DNA of 64,000 bases from an uncultured Candidatus Competibacteraceae bacterium (GCA_903879705.1 CAIRMO010000110.1:1-64000), one strand, 5' to 3'; shown: positions 19,481 through 32,741, counted from the stretch's first letter. The notes: a model not told the origin generated them from the letters alone. Program-made: numbers and translations.

Positions 19481-19506
19481 CAAAGGTTACAGGCTAAAGG
19501 TTAAAG
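19481..19506 (+). repeat. GGCTAAAGGTTAAAG motif between gltB and gltD
   Basis: CAAAGGTTACAGGCTAAAGGTTAAAG fills most of the 38-base gap and overlaps the place where the gltD ribosome-binding site should be. The 16-mer AGGCTAAAGGTTAAAG (19491-19506) occurs again, inverted, at 22487-22502. Here the complementary arm is missing, so no hairpin forms. Confidence 0.65.
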
Positions 19507-19510
19507 TCTA

Positions 19511-20950
19511 ATGGGTAAACCAACTGGTTTTCTGGAAATCACCCGTGATGATCACGGCTATACACCGGTCGATGAACGAGTCAAACATTTCCACGATTTT
19601 GTGGTGCCGCTACCGGAACCAAAGGTGCGTGAGCAGGCCGCCCGCTGCATGGATTGCGGCATTCCTTATTGCCATCGCGGCTGTCCGGTACATAACATCA
19701 TTCCCGACTGGAACGATTTGGTCTATCGGGGTAATTGGCGCGAAGCGCTGGACGTCCTGCATTCCACTAATAATTTCCCGGAGTTTACTGGCCGCATTTG
19801 TCCCGCGCCCTGTGAAGCCTCGTGTACTCTCAACTTCAATGATCAGCCAGTCACCATTAAAGACATCGAGTGCGCGATTATTGATAAGGGCTGGGCCGAG
19901 GGCTGGGTGACGCCACAGATTGCTGCTCATCGCACCGGCAAGCGAGTAGCCGTGGTCGGTTCTGGCCCGGCGGGATTAGCTTGTGCGCAACAACTGGCGC
20001 GAGCCGGTCATCAAGTCGTGGTGTTCGAGAAGAATGACCGAATCGGCGGCTTGCTGCGTTATGGCATTCCCGACTTCAAGCTGGAAACCGTGCTAATTGA
20101 CCATCGTCTGGCGCAAATGCAGGCCGAAGGCGTCGAGTTTCGGCCTAATAACTATGTCGGCGTCGATATTTCCGCTCGTCAATTGCTGGCTGAGTTTAAT
20201 GCGATTGTGCTGGCCGGTGGTTCCGAATTACCGCGTGATTTGAAGGTACCCGGCAGGGAATTGCGCGGCATTCATTACGCAATGGATTTTTTGACTCAGC
20301 AGAATCGTCGGGTGGCTGGACAAAAAATTGCGCCGGACATCGAGATTCTGGCGACTGATAAACACGTCGTGGTCATTGGTGGCGGTGATACCGGTTCTGA
20401 TTGCGTGGGCACCTCGATTCGGCAAGGTGCGGGTTCGGTAACCCAATTAGAGATCATGCCTAAACCGCCATTACACGAAAATAAATTGCTGAGTTGGCCG
20501 AATTGGCCGCTGAAATTACGCACCTCTACGTCTCATGAAGAAGGCTGTGAACGCGATTGGGCAGTTACCACTAAAACCTTTATCGGGACTCATGGTCAGA
20601 TCCGCGCCATTCAGATTATACGGCTGGAGTGGCAGAGCATCAATGGCCGACAAATCATGGTTGATGTGCCCGACAGTGCGTTTGAAATCAAAGCGGATTT
20701 AGTGTTGCTGGCGATGGGTTTTGTCCACCCGATCCATGAAGGCATGTTGCAGGAACTAGGGGTAGCACTGGACGAACGCGGCAACATTTGTGCCGGGACG
20801 AATGATTACCAGACGTCGCTTAATAAAGTATTCAGCGCTGGCGACATGCGGCGTGGACAATCGCTGGTGGTCTGGGCCATTCGTGAAGGTCGGCAATGCG
20901 CACATGCGGTGGATGAATTCCTGATGGGCAGTTCGGAGTTGCCGGTTTGA
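19511..20950 (+). CDS. gltD: Glutamate synthase small subunit
   Basis: Encodes 479 residues (E. coli 472). Cysteine clusters [14 protein letters not shown] and CPAPCEASC bind the 4Fe-4S clusters. The FAD-binding motif is [20 protein letters not shown] and the NADPH-binding motif is [14 protein letters not shown]. It passes electrons from NADPH to the FMN of GltB in the cytoplasm. It lies 38 bases downstream of gltB. Its base composition is already more AT-rich than gltB and continues so into the following genes. Confidence 0.97.
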   Translation: MGKPTGFLEITRDDHGYTPVDERVKHFHDFVVPLPEPKVREQAARCMDCGIPYCHRGCPVHNIIPDWNDLVYRGNWREALDVLHSTNNFPEFTGRICPAPCEASCTLNFNDQPVTIKDIECAIIDKGWAEGWVTPQIAAHRTGKRVAVVGSGPAGLACAQQLARAGHQVVVFEKNDRIGGLLRYGIPDFKLETVLIDHRLAQMQAEGVEFRPNNYVGVDISARQLLAEFNAIVLAGGSELPRDLKVPGRELRGIHYAMDFLTQQNRRVAGQKIAPDIEILATDKHVVVIGGGDTGSDCVGTSIRQGAGSVTQLEIMPKPPLHENKLLSWPNWPLKLRTSTSHEEGCERDWAVTTKTFIGTHGQIRAIQIIRLEWQSINGRQIMVDVPDSAFEIKADLVLLAMGFVHPIHEGMLQELGVALDERGNICAGTNDYQTSLNKVFSAGDMRRGQSLVVWAIREGRQCAHAVDEFLMGSSELPV

Positions 20951-21013
20951 CTACCGATACCGATTAATAATACCAATTTCCAGTAGGTTTTCGCATTTAG
21001 GTCTCCCGGGTTT

Positions 21014-21043
21014 CGTCATTCCCGCGAATGCGGGAATCCAGTC
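21014..21043 (+). repeat. REP-like palindrome, single copy
   Basis: CGTCATTCCCGCGAATGCGGGAATCCAGTC contains the hairpin TTCCCGC/GCGGGAA around a four-base loop. It is almost the same as the left arm of the inverted pair at 63859-63929. Palindromes of this form are dispersed in many proteobacterial genomes. It lies 63 bases after gltD. Confidence 0.8.
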
Positions 21044-21078
21044 AGCCGCTTGGCGGTGCGTGATTTATTACCTTAGTA

Positions 21079-21113
21079 GGGTTAAAGGATAGCCCGGTTT
21101 TAACCTTTAACCC
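21079..21113 (+). repeat. GGGTTAAAGG inverted repeat upstream of the Uma2-family gene
   Basis: GGGTTAAAGG (21079-21088) and CCTTTAACCC (21104-21113) are perfect complements around a 15-base loop. It belongs to the same motif family as the hairpin before gltB. It lies 20 bases before the next start codon, so it could affect that gene's mRNA. Confidence 0.7.
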
Positions 21114-21133
21114 TGATCAAAGAGGTGAAAGTA

Positions 21134-21607
21134 ATGAACTGGTTAGATGTGTGTGAACACCCTGCTTTGCAAAATTTACCTTTCAAGATCGAACTCGATG
21201 AGACTGGGAAGGTTATTATGGCGCCAACCAAGGTTTATCATTCAATCTATCAGGGGGAGATTGCCTACCGTTTGCGCACTCTCTCGCCAGCCGGAAAAGC
21301 CATCGTGGAATGTGCCATTGCTACTCGTAAGGGCACTAAAGTTGCCGATGTAGCATGGGCATCCCCAGAACGGCTCGCCATTATCTGGTCAGAAATTGAA
21401 TGTTCGATAGCACCGGAGTTGTGCGTGGAGGTGCTGTCTTCCACTAATACCGGCAAAGAAATGCGTACCAAGCAGCAACTTTATTTCGAGAATGGGGCGT
21501 TGGAAGTCTGGACTTGCGATGCGGATGGCAACATGGTTTTTTTCAGCCCTACCGGCCCATTGGCGCAATCCGCGCTATTCCCGGATTTTCCCCTTCAACT
21601 GGTGTAG
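21134..21607 (+). CDS. Uma2-family (DUF820) putative endonuclease
   Basis: Encodes 157 residues, starting at the ATG at 21134 after AGAGGTG. The pattern fits the Uma2 PD-(D/E)XK fold: KVADVAWAS (the aspartate), IAPELCVEVLSSTN (the glutamate) and KQQLYFENGALEVWTCD (the lysine and closing strand). These proteins are common in cyanobacteria and in some proteobacteria, often in many copies, and their role is uncertain. Its last 13 bases overlap the convergent thiM gene. It may be mobile or a toxin-like nuclease; no partner gene is visible. Confidence 0.8.
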   Translation: MNWLDVCEHPALQNLPFKIELDETGKVIMAPTKVYHSIYQGEIAYRLRTLSPAGKAIVECAIATRKGTKVADVAWASPERLAIIWSEIECSIAPELCVEVLSSTNTGKEMRTKQQLYFENGALEVWTCDADGNMVFFSPTGPLAQSALFPDFPLQLV

Positions 21608-22419
21608 GGTTTCGCCAATGCCCGCGGGCTGAATATGGTCTCATCCAGCGCATACAGCGTATCCAGCAACGCTACCTGCAAGGTTCCTGGCCCCAGCGAC
21701 CGCTCCGCCGCCAGCTCTCCTGCGACGCCAAAGAGCGTCAGTGCCGCTACGGTCGCGGTAAAAGTATCAGGCTCCACCGCTAGAAAGGCCCCAATCACTG
21801 CTGTTGCTGAACAACCGAGCCCAGTGACTCGCGCCATCAGTGGATGCCCGTTATGGATTTCCATAATTTGTAAACCGTCAGTCACATAATCCACCGCGCC
21901 GGTAATCGCAACGACTGCCCCACTATCTATTGCCAAGCGTTGTGCTGCATCCAATGCCGCCGTTGAACCATGCAGGCTATCGACACCTCTGCCCTCTCCC
22001 GCCTGCTGCACTAAGGTTAGAATTTCAGAACCATTGCCACGAATCACCGCCGGTTTTAACCGGACTAGAGCGCCTGCCGCCGTCTGGCGATAAAGTGTTG
22101 CTCCTGCGCCGACCGGATCGAGAATCCACGGTACCCCCACTTCCCCGGCCCGGATTGCCGCCAGCTTGCAAGCCGCAATCCATTCTGAATCCAGTGTTCC
22201 GATGTTCACCACTAACGCCTGACTCATAGCAACGAAGTCTTCCACTTCATCTATGGAATGAATCATCGCCGGTGACGCGCCGATAGCCAGTAACGCATTG
22301 GCGGTATTGTTCATCACCACGAAGTTAGTGATGTTATGAATCAGCGGTGCTTTATCCCGTACTCTCGTGATAAGAGACCACAATAGTTTCACATCGATGA
22401 GCTTGCATTTATCTAACAT
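21595..22419 (-). CDS. thiM: Hydroxyethylthiazole kinase
   Basis: Encodes 274 residues (E. coli ThiM 262). The family motifs are clear: PLIHNITNFVVMNNTANALLA, ILDPVGAGAT, AVIRGNGSEI, the ribokinase-like GAVDYVTDG, and the catalytic stretch VTGLGCSATAVIGAF. It phosphorylates 4-methyl-5-hydroxyethylthiazole in thiamine salvage. It is downstream of malQ in the same direction, 92 bases away, with a hairpin motif between. No other thi genes are nearby, and no TPP riboswitch sequence is seen upstream. Confidence 0.93.
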   Translation of the reverse strand: MLDKCKLIDVKLLWSLITRVRDKAPLIHNITNFVVMNNTANALLAIGASPAMIHSIDEVEDFVAMSQALVVNIGTLDSEWIAACKLAAIRAGEVGVPWILDPVGAGATLYRQTAAGALVRLKPAVIRGNGSEILTLVQQAGEGRGVDSLHGSTAALDAAQRLAIDSGAVVAITGAVDYVTDGLQIMEIHNGHPLMARVTGLGCSATAVIGAFLAVEPDTFTATVAALTLFGVAGELAAERSLGPGTLQVALLDTLYALDETIFSPRALAKPYTS

Positions 22420-22464
22420 ATGATCAATTTTTATCCATGAAAAATATGGATAGCCCAGAAAGAT

Positions 22465-22502
22465 TAAAGGTTCAAATTTCTTTAGCCTTTAACCTTTAGC
22501 CT
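22465..22502 (-). repeat. TTAAAGGTT-family inverted repeat between malQ and thiM
   Basis: TAAAGGTT (22465-22472) and AACCTTTA (22491-22498) pair around an 18-base loop. The 16 bases 22487-22502 are the exact reverse complement of 19491-19506. This is the fourth member of the intergenic motif family. Confidence 0.65.
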
Positions 22503-22511
22503 TTTTAAAAA

Positions 22512-24005
22512 TTAGACTCGTCCATACAACTCCAGCCAATGCCGGTAACGCCCGGTGACCTCCGGTCCTACCTGGTTCCAGTGAAACCGCCAGCGCCAGC
22601 AACCATTAGAAACACCTGGTTGGTTCATCCGATGCTCACTGCCGAGTGCTAATACATCTTGCAGAGGCACTACTGCTAATTGGGCGACCGAGGCCAATGC
22701 TGCTCGCACCAGCAATTCCGGCATTTGTTCCTGTCCACCACCAAGATAATCAAACAAATGGGCGCGAGTTGGTTGATCCAGTTCGTTAAACCAGCCCAGG
22801 GTCGTATTGTTATCGTGGGTGCCGGTATAAACCACTGCATTGACAACATGGTTATGCGGCAGATAGGGATTATCGGCTCCGCTGCCAAAGGCGAAATGTA
22901 ACACCTTCATGCCTGGCAACCCATGATCGTCGCGTAATTTTTCCACTTCTGGCGTAATAATACCTAAATCCTCTGCGACCAGCGGTAACGCCCCGAATTC
23001 CGCCGTTAATGCCTGAAACAAGGCATCACCCGGTGCCGGTTGCCAACGCCCTTTAACCGCTGTTTTAGCACTGGCCGGGATCTCCCAATAAGCCTCTAAT
23101 CCTCGGAAATGATCAATTCGCAGTAAATCAAATTGCGTCAACTGGGTGCGAATCCGCTCTTTCCACCACTGAAAACCGTTTTTTTGCATTTGTTCCCAAG
23201 CATAATGTGGATTGCCCCATAATTGACCATCGGCTGAAAAATAGTCAGGCGGTACTCCGGCTACTACTTCCCGCTGACCTTGGCGATCCAGCAGAAATTC
23301 GTCGCGCCGCGACCACACATCAGCACTGTCGTAACCGACAAACAGCGGAATATCGCCAAAAATGAAGATCCCGTGTTCATTAGCATATTGCTTAAGCATC
23401 TCCCACTGTTGGTAAAACAGGAATTGTTCAAACTGGCATTGAGCCAAGATCTCGCCATATTGTCGCTGCGCCGTCGCGAGTGCCGCTGGTTGTCGATCCC
23501 GTAATTTGGCCGGCCAGTCAAACCATGCTCGTCGGCTATGCGCGATGCGGATGGCTTGATAGAGCGCATAATCATTCAGCCAATAACCCTGTTGGCGTAG
23601 AAAAGCCAAATAAGGGACTTGTGTTGCGCCGCCCCGTGCTTGAAAACTGATTCGTGCTTCAATTAGCCGTCGCTGGCGATAGGCCCAACCGTCTTCATTA
23701 CTCTGTGGACCATTGTCAGCTTTTAACCAACCCGCCTTAATCAATGGTTCTAATGCAATCAATCGGGGATTGCCCGCATGAACTGATTGCGCCGAGTAGG
23801 GTGACAGATCATCATGTGGCGGTCCCAGTGGTAGCGTCTGCCAGACGCTAAAACCGCAAGCAGCCATAAAATCTACAAACCGGTAGGCGTCTACCCCTAG
23901 ATCGCCGTTCCCGTAGCTACCCGGTAATGAAGTCGGATGCAACAGCACTCCGGCGCGACGACGGGACAAGGTTGAAATTTTGTTCAATGTAATACTCCAG
24001 ATCAA
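22512..24005 (-). CDS. malQ: 4-alpha-glucanotransferase (amylomaltase)
   Basis: Encodes 497 residues, the usual size of the short GH77 enzymes. RRAGVLLHPTSLPG is the family N-terminus, LLRIDHFRGLEAYWEIP holds the nucleophile aspartate, LVAEDLGIITPEV the acid/base glutamate, and YTGTHDNNTTLGW the third carboxylate. It moves maltodextrin segments between glucans and works with GlgX in glycogen turnover. It is transcribed leftward with glgC, 70 bases downstream of it. Confidence 0.96.
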   Translation of the reverse strand: MIWSITLNKISTLSRRRAGVLLHPTSLPGSYGNGDLGVDAYRFVDFMAACGFSVWQTLPLGPPHDDLSPYSAQSVHAGNPRLIALEPLIKAGWLKADNGPQSNEDGWAYRQRRLIEARISFQARGGATQVPYLAFLRQQGYWLNDYALYQAIRIAHSRRAWFDWPAKLRDRQPAALATAQRQYGEILAQCQFEQFLFYQQWEMLKQYANEHGIFIFGDIPLFVGYDSADVWSRRDEFLLDRQGQREVVAGVPPDYFSADGQLWGNPHYAWEQMQKNGFQWWKERIRTQLTQFDLLRIDHFRGLEAYWEIPASAKTAVKGRWQPAPGDALFQALTAEFGALPLVAEDLGIITPEVEKLRDDHGLPGMKVLHFAFGSGADNPYLPHNHVVNAVVYTGTHDNNTTLGWFNELDQPTRAHLFDYLGGGQEQMPELLVRAALASVAQLAVVPLQDVLALGSEHRMNQPGVSNGCWRWRFHWNQVGPEVTGRYRHWLELYGRV

Positions 24006-24075
24006 GGGTTAGTCAGAGTTTCGAGGTTGAGAAACGAGCAGTTAAAAAATAAGCGGAAGGTATTATCCCGATTTT

Positions 24076-25347
24076 TTAGCTGCCGTGATGGAATTCTTGC
24101 CCCAGCATTTCCGGTGTTACTAGCACTACACCTTTTTCAGTGCGATGGAAGCGCCGAGCATCTTCTTTAGGATCTTCGCCGATGACAGTCCCCGGAGGAA
24201 TCAGGCAGCCTCGTTCCATGATTACCCGCCGTAATCGGCAAGAGCGGCCAATATCTGTTCCAGGTAAGACTACAGCGTCGCGCAACTCGACATAGGAATG
24301 AACTTGTACCCGCTGAAACAGCATGGAATGGTTCACATAGCCGCCGGAAATGATACAGCCATCGGCAATCATTGAGTCCACGGCCATTCCGCGTCGGTCG
24401 TTATCATCAAAGACAAACTTGGCGGGTGGCGCATGGTCCTGATAAGTCCAGATCGGCCAGCGTTCATCATAGAGGTCTAGTTCTGGATCAATGCCGATCA
24501 GTTCCATGTTTGCCTCCCAGAAGGCATCCACGGTGCCGACATCACGCCAGTAGTTTTGTGTTCTGGTCTGGGCATCGTGGAACGGATAAGCGAACACCCG
24601 ATTTTTGCCAAGTAGCCGAGGTAGAATATCCCGGGCGAAATCATGCTGTGAATCTTCCCGGCGGGCATCTTCTGCTAATTGTTGATATAGGAATTCGGTG
24701 CTGAACACATAAATTCCCATTGAGGCCAGTGATACGTCGGCCCGGCCTGGCAGTGTTTCTGGATCCTGCGGTTTTTCTACTAGACCAATGACTTCGTCGT
24801 GTTCATTCAGGGTCAATACCCCAAATTCGTGCGCACGCTCCTTTGAGACCTCCACGCAACCAATCGTCACATCTGCCTCACGTTCAACATGATGCGCCAG
24901 CATGGGGCCATAATCCATTTTGTAAATATGATCGCCCGCCAGAATCAGCACAAACTGGGGATCATGGCTACGGATAATATCCAGATTTTGATGAACTGCA
25001 TCGGCGGTGCCCTTGTACCAGGATTCTTCATTTAACCGTTGCTGCGCGGGTAGCAATTCCACGAATTCGCCAAATTCACCGCGCAGAAACCCCCAGCCGC
25101 GCTGAATGTGTTTGATTAGGGAATGTGCTTTATATTGAGTCAGGACGCAGACTCGTCGAATGCCTGAATTGATACAATTGGAGAGTGGAAAATCAATGAT
25201 TCGGTATTTGCCACCGAATGGTGTCGCCGGCTTGGTTCGCCAGAGGGTCAACTGTTTCAGTCGAGTTCCACGTCCGCCTGCCAAGATTAGTGCCAGCGTG
25301 TCTCGGGTCAGGCGGCTGACAAATCGCGAAGTCATCACGGTACTCAT
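24076..25347 (-). CDS. glgC: Glucose-1-phosphate adenylyltransferase
   Basis: Encodes 423 residues (E. coli 431). The nucleotide-binding LALILAGGRGTRLKQLT, KPATPFGGKYRIIDFPLSNC, WYKGTADAVHQNL, LILAGDHIYKMDY and GLVEKPQDP are all present, with a C-terminal left-handed beta-helix domain. It makes ADP-glucose, the committed step of bacterial glycogen synthesis, and is usually allosterically controlled. It is divergent from glgB across a 368-base gap. A second in-frame ATG lies four codons in (25335). AGAGAG lies about 12 bases upstream of the first. Confidence 0.97.
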   Translation of the reverse strand: MSTVMTSRFVSRLTRDTLALILAGGRGTRLKQLTLWRTKPATPFGGKYRIIDFPLSNCINSGIRRVCVLTQYKAHSLIKHIQRGWGFLRGEFGEFVELLPAQQRLNEESWYKGTADAVHQNLDIIRSHDPQFVLILAGDHIYKMDYGPMLAHHVEREADVTIGCVEVSKERAHEFGVLTLNEHDEVIGLVEKPQDPETLPGRADVSLASMGIYVFSTEFLYQQLAEDARREDSQHDFARDILPRLLGKNRVFAYPFHDAQTRTQNYWRDVGTVDAFWEANMELIGIDPELDLYDERWPIWTYQDHAPPAKFVFDDNDRRGMAVDSMIADGCIISGGYVNHSMLFQRVQVHSYVELRDAVVLPGTDIGRSCRLRRVIMERGCLIPPGTVIGEDPKEDARRFHRTEKGVVLVTPEMLGQEFHHGS

Positions 25348-25715
25348 GCGTTTACTATCTCTCTTTGCTATGCTTTTTCAAGGTTCGAGGTCTTTTGCCG
25401 GGCGATGTTCGGGTGCGTATCTTGGTCAGGGGGTTTGGCACGAACTGCGAACGGTGGTTGGAAACTCCTCTATAGTAGGTGTAATGCGTTTTTTTACCAC
25501 CGGATTGTTAGTTCTACTTTGTCAGATTACGAGCAACCATTTGATTTATAAAGTTTTATCAATTTTACTCACTTTATGTGAATTTTAGCGAAATCAATAG
25601 GTTGTGTTTCAATCTGACAAAGTAGAATTAGATAGCCCGGGAGAATCAGTCTTTTTGCGACGAGTGATCTTGGTCATCATGAACTTCAGAATCCAGTTTG
25701 TTCCGCCACAGTGCA
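25348..25715. other. Divergent glgC/glgB intergenic region
   Basis: This 368-base gap carries the leaders of both divergent glycogen genes and is far richer in A and T than the coding DNA on either side. Besides the inverted-repeat element at 25512-25627 it contains no convincing open reading frame. Promoters for both genes must lie here, but no -35/-10 pair stands out clearly enough to mark. Confidence 0.6.
25512..25627. mobile_element. Probable MITE (116 bp) with 17-bp terminal inverted repeats
   Basis: TTCTACTTTGTCAGATT (25512-25528) and its exact reverse complement (25611-25627) bound an AT-rich element with no coding capacity. The inverted symmetry continues inwards: CAACCATTTGATT on the left matches AATCAATAGGTTG on the right at 11 of 13 positions. 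TTAG stands on both flanks (25508-25511 and 25628-25631), as a target-site duplication would. No transposase of matching ends is in the window. It could also be read as a long bidirectional terminator or regulatory palindrome. Confidence 0.65.
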
Positions 25716-28648
<2,933 letters not shown>

Positions 28649-28659
28649 GACCTTAACGG

Positions 28660-29334
28660 GTGCTGAGCGCTGTTGATCTGGCCGCCATCTGGCTCACCAT
28701 CAAGCTGGCCACGATCACCACGGCGATCCTGCTGATCGTAGGGACTCCCATCGCCTGGTGGCTGGCGCGGACCCGTTCCCGTTTTAAAGGGCTGATCGGC
28801 GCAATAGTGGCGCTGCCGTTGGTGCTGCCCCCCACCGTCCTCGGTTTTTACCTGTTGATCACCTTGGGACCCCACGGACCGGTCGGCCAGTTCACCCAAT
28901 GGCTGGGCATTGGGCTGCTGCCTTTTACCTTTGCCGGACTGGTGGTCGCCTCGGTGTTTTACTCCCTGCCGTTCGTGGTACAACCGTTGCAACTGGCGTT
29001 TGAGGCCATTGGTCCCCGACCGCTGGAAGTCGCCGCAACCCTGCGCGCCGGCCCCTGGAACAGTTTTTTCACTGTTGTCATCCCGCTGGCCAAACCCGGC
29101 TTCATCACCGCCGCCATTCTCGGTTTCACCCACACAATCGGTGAATTCGGCGTGGTGCTGATGATCGGCGGCAACATTCCTGAAAAGACCCGGGTGGTGT
29201 CGGTGCAAATCTATGATCACGTCGAGGCGCTGGAATACGCCGAGGCGCATGTGCTGGCCGGCGGCCTGTTGCTGTTCAGCTTTCTGGTGCTGCTGGCGCT
29301 GTATTCCCGCAAGGGGACCCGCGTTTGGCAATGA
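28660..29334 (+). CDS. modB: Molybdate ABC transporter, permease
   Basis: Encodes 224 residues from a GTG start (E. coli 229). Five or six hydrophobic helices are visible. The cytoplasmic EAA loop reads [25 protein letters not shown], the contact for the ATPase. [15 protein letters not shown] is typical of ModB. It overlaps modC by four bases (ATGA), so modABC is one coupled operon. Confidence 0.95.
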   Translation: MLSAVDLAAIWLTIKLATITTAILLIVGTPIAWWLARTRSRFKGLIGAIVALPLVLPPTVLGFYLLITLGPHGPVGQFTQWLGIGLLPFTFAGLVVASVFYSLPFVVQPLQLAFEAIGPRPLEVAATLRAGPWNSFFTVVIPLAKPGFITAAILGFTHTIGEFGVVLMIGGNIPEKTRVVSVQIYDHVEALEYAEAHVLAGGLLLFSFLVLLALYSRKGTRVWQ

Positions 29335-30416
29335 CGCCTGATGCCGCAATTCGCGCCCGGTTTCAGGTGATCTGGCCGAGATTTACTTTGGACATCGATC
29401 TCACCTTGCCTGGTCGCGGGGTGACGGCGCTATTTGGGCATTCCGGTTCTGGCAAAACCACCCTGCTCCGCTGCCTGGCTGGACTGGAACGGCACTGCGT
29501 TGGGTTGCTGCATTTCAAGGGTGAAATCTGGCAAGACAGCGAACGCGGCATCTTCCGGCCCACCCATCAGCGCCCGCTCGGCTATGTGTTCCAGGAAGCC
29601 AGCCTGTTTCCGCATCTGTCAGTGCAGAAAAATCTCGATTACGGGCGCACCCGGGTGAATCACGCGCATAAAGTCTCGCTGGAAGATGTGGTGGAATTGC
29701 TCGGCATTGCTCACCTGCTTGACCGAATGCCCGACCGGCTGTCCGGGGGTGAACGCCAACGGGTAGCCATCGCCCGGTCACTGGCGACCAGTCCCGAACT
29801 GTTGTTGATGGACGAACCGCTGGCCGCACTCGATCTCAAGCGCAAGAATGAAATCCTGCCTTATCTGGAACGACTGCGCGACGAACTGGATATTCCGGTG
29901 TGCTATGTCAGCCATTCGCCGGATGAAGTGGCGCGGCTGGCGGACCATATCGTGCTGCTGGCCGAAGGTCGCGTGGTGGCGGCGGGTGGTTTGCGCGAGA
30001 CGCTGGCGCGGCTCGACTTGCCGACTGCGTTTACCGAGGATGCCGGCGTGGTGATCGAGGCCGTGGTGGCGAGCCACGATGAAGCCTATCACCTGACCCG
30101 GCTTGATTTTCCGGGGGGCAGTGTGGTGGTTGCCCGTCGCCCGGAAGCCATTGGCCGCCAACTGCGCTTCCGGATTTACGCCCGCGATGTGAGTTTGACC
30201 CTGACCCGCGCCGAAGGCACCAGCATCATTAACCTGCTGTCCGCCACCGTCACTGAGGTGGCCGATGCCGATACCCCGGCGCATGTTCTGGTTCAGCTGG
30301 ATGTCGGAGGAACGCCCCTGATCGCCCGAATTACCCGCCGCTCCCGCGATCATCTGCACCTCGCGCCGGGTCAACCGCTATGGGCGCAGATCAAGGCCGT
30401 GGCCCTGCTGGCGTGA
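29331..30416 (+). CDS. modC: Molybdate ABC transporter, ATP-binding protein
   Basis: Encodes 361 residues (E. coli 352). Walker [10 protein letters not shown], signature [16 protein letters not shown], Walker [17 protein letters not shown] and the switch histidine in YVSHSPDEV are present. The C-terminal 70 residues, including [17 protein letters not shown], form the molybdate-binding TOBE domain that distinguishes ModC from general importers. It energises ModB. Confidence 0.95.
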   Translation: MTPDAAIRARFQVIWPRFTLDIDLTLPGRGVTALFGHSGSGKTTLLRCLAGLERHCVGLLHFKGEIWQDSERGIFRPTHQRPLGYVFQEASLFPHLSVQKNLDYGRTRVNHAHKVSLEDVVELLGIAHLLDRMPDRLSGGERQRVAIARSLATSPELLLMDEPLAALDLKRKNEILPYLERLRDELDIPVCYVSHSPDEVARLADHIVLLAEGRVVAAGGLRETLARLDLPTAFTEDAGVVIEAVVASHDEAYHLTRLDFPGGSVVVARRPEAIGRQLRFRIYARDVSLTLTRAEGTSIINLLSATVTEVADADTPAHVLVQLDVGGTPLIARITRRSRDHLHLAPGQPLWAQIKAVALLA

Positions 30417-30504
30417 CTTTGCGGCTTTCCTCCGGTGGACCCGGAAAAATGTCCTAAACTAACCTGCAAACCTTTCCAATCACCTAAACTTGCGAGAATC
30501 GCCC

Positions 30505-32643
30505 ATGTCCTCCCGCGCTCGAGTCTGGCCCGGAAAACCCTATCCGCTTGGCGCCACCTGGGATGGCAAGGGCGTCAATTTTGCGCTGTTTTCCGCCCAC
30601 GCCGAAAAGGTCGAACTCTGCCTGTTCGATTCCTCCGGCCAGCGCGAGATCGAGCGGCTGATCCTCCCGGAAAACACCGATCAGGTCTGGCATGGCTACG
30701 TCCCCGGTTTGTGGCCCGGCACCTTGTACGGCTATCGGGTCTCCGGGCCTTATGAGCCGCACATTGGTCACCGCTTCAATCATCACAAACTACTGCTTGA
30801 TCCCTACGCCAAGCAGTTCTACGGCATCCTGCATCTGCGCGACGAGCATTGCGGCTATCAGGTGGGCCATGCCAACGCCGACCTCTCGTTCGATACCCGC
30901 GATAACGCCCGCGACATGCTCAAGTGCGTGGTGGTCGATACCAGCTTCAACTGGAATGGCGACCGTCCGCCGGAAACGCCCTGGTCGCGATCCTTGATCT
31001 ATGAAACGCATGTGCGCGGCTTCACCGTCCGCCATGAGGGCATTCCCCATCATCTGCGCGGAACCTGCGCCGGCCTGGCCCACCCCGAAATCATCAAGCA
31101 CCTGCAAGCGCTCAGCATTACCGCGGTGGAATTGATGCCGGTTCACGCCTTCGTTGATGACCGGTTTCTGGTGGATCGCGGGCTGCGCAACTACTGGGGC
31201 TACAGTACCTTATGCTTCTTTGCCCCGGAGCCACGCTATCTGAGCGGCGGCGAACTGGGTGAATTCAAAACCATGATCAAGCGCATGCATGACGCCGGGA
31301 TCGAGGTGCTGCTGGATGTGGTCTACAACCACACCGCCGAGGGCGATCAGATGGGGCCAACCCTCAGCTTCCGGGGCATCGACAACGCCTCCTATTATCG
31401 GCTCCAGCCCAGCGACCGTCGCCACTACGTTAATGACACCGGTTGCGGCAACACCCTGAACCTGATGCATCCACGGGTGTTGCAGATGGTGATGGACAGC
31501 CTGCGCTACTGGGTCAACGAGATGCACGTTGACGGGTTCCGCTTCGATCTGGCGGTGACGCTGGGCCGGGAAGATCACGGCTATGACCGGTGGGGCGGCT
31601 TCTTTGACGCCATCCGTCAGGACCCGGCGCTGTCGCGGGTCAAAGTCATCGCCGAGCCGTGGGACATCGGCCCGGGTGGTTATCAACTCGGCAGCTTTCC
31701 CGCCGGCACTGCCGAATGGAACGACCGGTTCCGCGACACGGTGCGCGGGTTCTGGCGCGGCGATGACGGGATGATCGCCCGGCTGGCACCCAACCTGCTG
31801 GCCTCCAGCGACCTGTTTGAACACGACTTCCGGCGACCGTGGGCAACGGTCAACTATATCGCCAGCCATGACGGGTTCACCTTGGCTGATCTGGTCAGTT
31901 ATAACGACCGCCACAATCAGATCAATGGCGAAAATAACCGTGATGGTCACCCCTCCAATTTCAGTTACAACTACGGAACTGAGGGCGAGACTCCCGATCC
32001 GGTGATCCGCGAGATCCGCCAGCGCCAGCGCCGCAATCTGTTAGCGACGGTGTTGCTGGCCCAGGGCACACCGATGCTGCTGGCCGGCGACGAGTTTGGG
32101 CGCAGCCAGCAGGGCAACAACAACGCCTATTGTCAGGACAATGAGGTCAACTGGCTGAACTGGACTGACATCCCCGCCGAAGAGCAGGAATTTCTGGATT
32201 TTGTCCGCCGGCTGGTCAACCTGCGTCACGAACATCCGGTGTTGCGCCGGCCCCGCTTTCTGCACGGCTCACAGGTCTCCAAAACCACGGGCTTGCGTGA
32301 CATCGAATGGATCAGCCCCGGCGGCGGAGCCATGAATGAGTACCACTGGCAAGAGCCTAAAGCCCGCTGTTTCGGGATGTTGCTGGCGGGCGACTCCGGC
32401 GAATACTTTACCCCGGACGGTTATCCAGCCAATGACGACACCCTGCTGATCCTCTTCAATGCCGGTACCGACCAGGTGCCCTTCCGAATGCCGACGGTCA
32501 AAGACGCCGCTGGCTGGCGCTGCCTGCTGGACACCGTTAATCCCCAGCAAGTGGTTGGCGCGGTGGTACTGCCTGCCGACGGCGATTTCACGGTTGAACC
32601 CCGCTCCACCGTCATTCTGGCACTGACCTCGGAAACGCCCTGA
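30505..32643 (+). CDS. glgX: Glycogen debranching enzyme (isoamylase type)
   Basis: Encodes 712 residues, somewhat longer than E. coli GlgX (657). An N-terminal CBM48 domain ([20 protein letters not shown]) precedes the GH13 core, with [13 protein letters not shown], the nucleophile in [13 protein letters not shown], the acid in [11 protein letters not shown] and [15 protein letters not shown]. It hydrolyses alpha-1,6 branches of phosphorylase-trimmed glycogen. The ATG at 30505 gives [16 protein letters not shown]; a TTG five codons earlier is less likely. It sits alone between modC and a terminator, separated from the other glg genes by modABC. Confidence 0.95.
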   Translation: MSSRARVWPGKPYPLGATWDGKGVNFALFSAHAEKVELCLFDSSGQREIERLILPENTDQVWHGYVPGLWPGTLYGYRVSGPYEPHIGHRFNHHKLLLDPYAKQFYGILHLRDEHCGYQVGHANADLSFDTRDNARDMLKCVVVDTSFNWNGDRPPETPWSRSLIYETHVRGFTVRHEGIPHHLRGTCAGLAHPEIIKHLQALSITAVELMPVHAFVDDRFLVDRGLRNYWGYSTLCFFAPEPRYLSGGELGEFKTMIKRMHDAGIEVLLDVVYNHTAEGDQMGPTLSFRGIDNASYYRLQPSDRRHYVNDTGCGNTLNLMHPRVLQMVMDSLRYWVNEMHVDGFRFDLAVTLGREDHGYDRWGGFFDAIRQDPALSRVKVIAEPWDIGPGGYQLGSFPAGTAEWNDRFRDTVRGFWRGDDGMIARLAPNLLASSDLFEHDFRRPWATVNYIASHDGFTLADLVSYNDRHNQINGENNRDGHPSNFSYNYGTEGETPDPVIREIRQRQRRNLLATVLLAQGTPMLLAGDEFGRSQQGNNNAYCQDNEVNWLNWTDIPAEEQEFLDFVRRLVNLRHEHPVLRRPRFLHGSQVSKTTGLRDIEWISPGGGAMNEYHWQEPKARCFGMLLAGDSGEYFTPDGYPANDDTLLILFNAGTDQVPFRMPTVKDAAGWRCLLDTVNPQQVVGAVVLPADGDFTVEPRSTVILALTSETP

Positions 32644-32681
32644 TATATCGGCATAATGGCAGCCTGTTACAATTTACAGTA

Positions 32682-32714
32682 CCCGGTGGACACGCGCCGT
32701 TCACCGGGTTTTTT
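32682..32714 (+). terminator. Rho-independent terminator after glgX
   Basis: CCCGGTG (32682-32688) pairs with CACCGGG (32702-32708), followed by six T residues. It lies 39 bases past the glgX stop and separates it from the sulfate transport operon. Confidence 0.88.
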
Positions 32715-32741
32715 CTTTGTGGCCTATCAGGAGCCAACCCC

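Noticed and set aside
22420-22511. Possible TPP riboswitch before thiM
   Set aside because: The 92-base gap shows no CTGAGA or other THI-box core on the coding strand, only the AAAGGTT hairpin.
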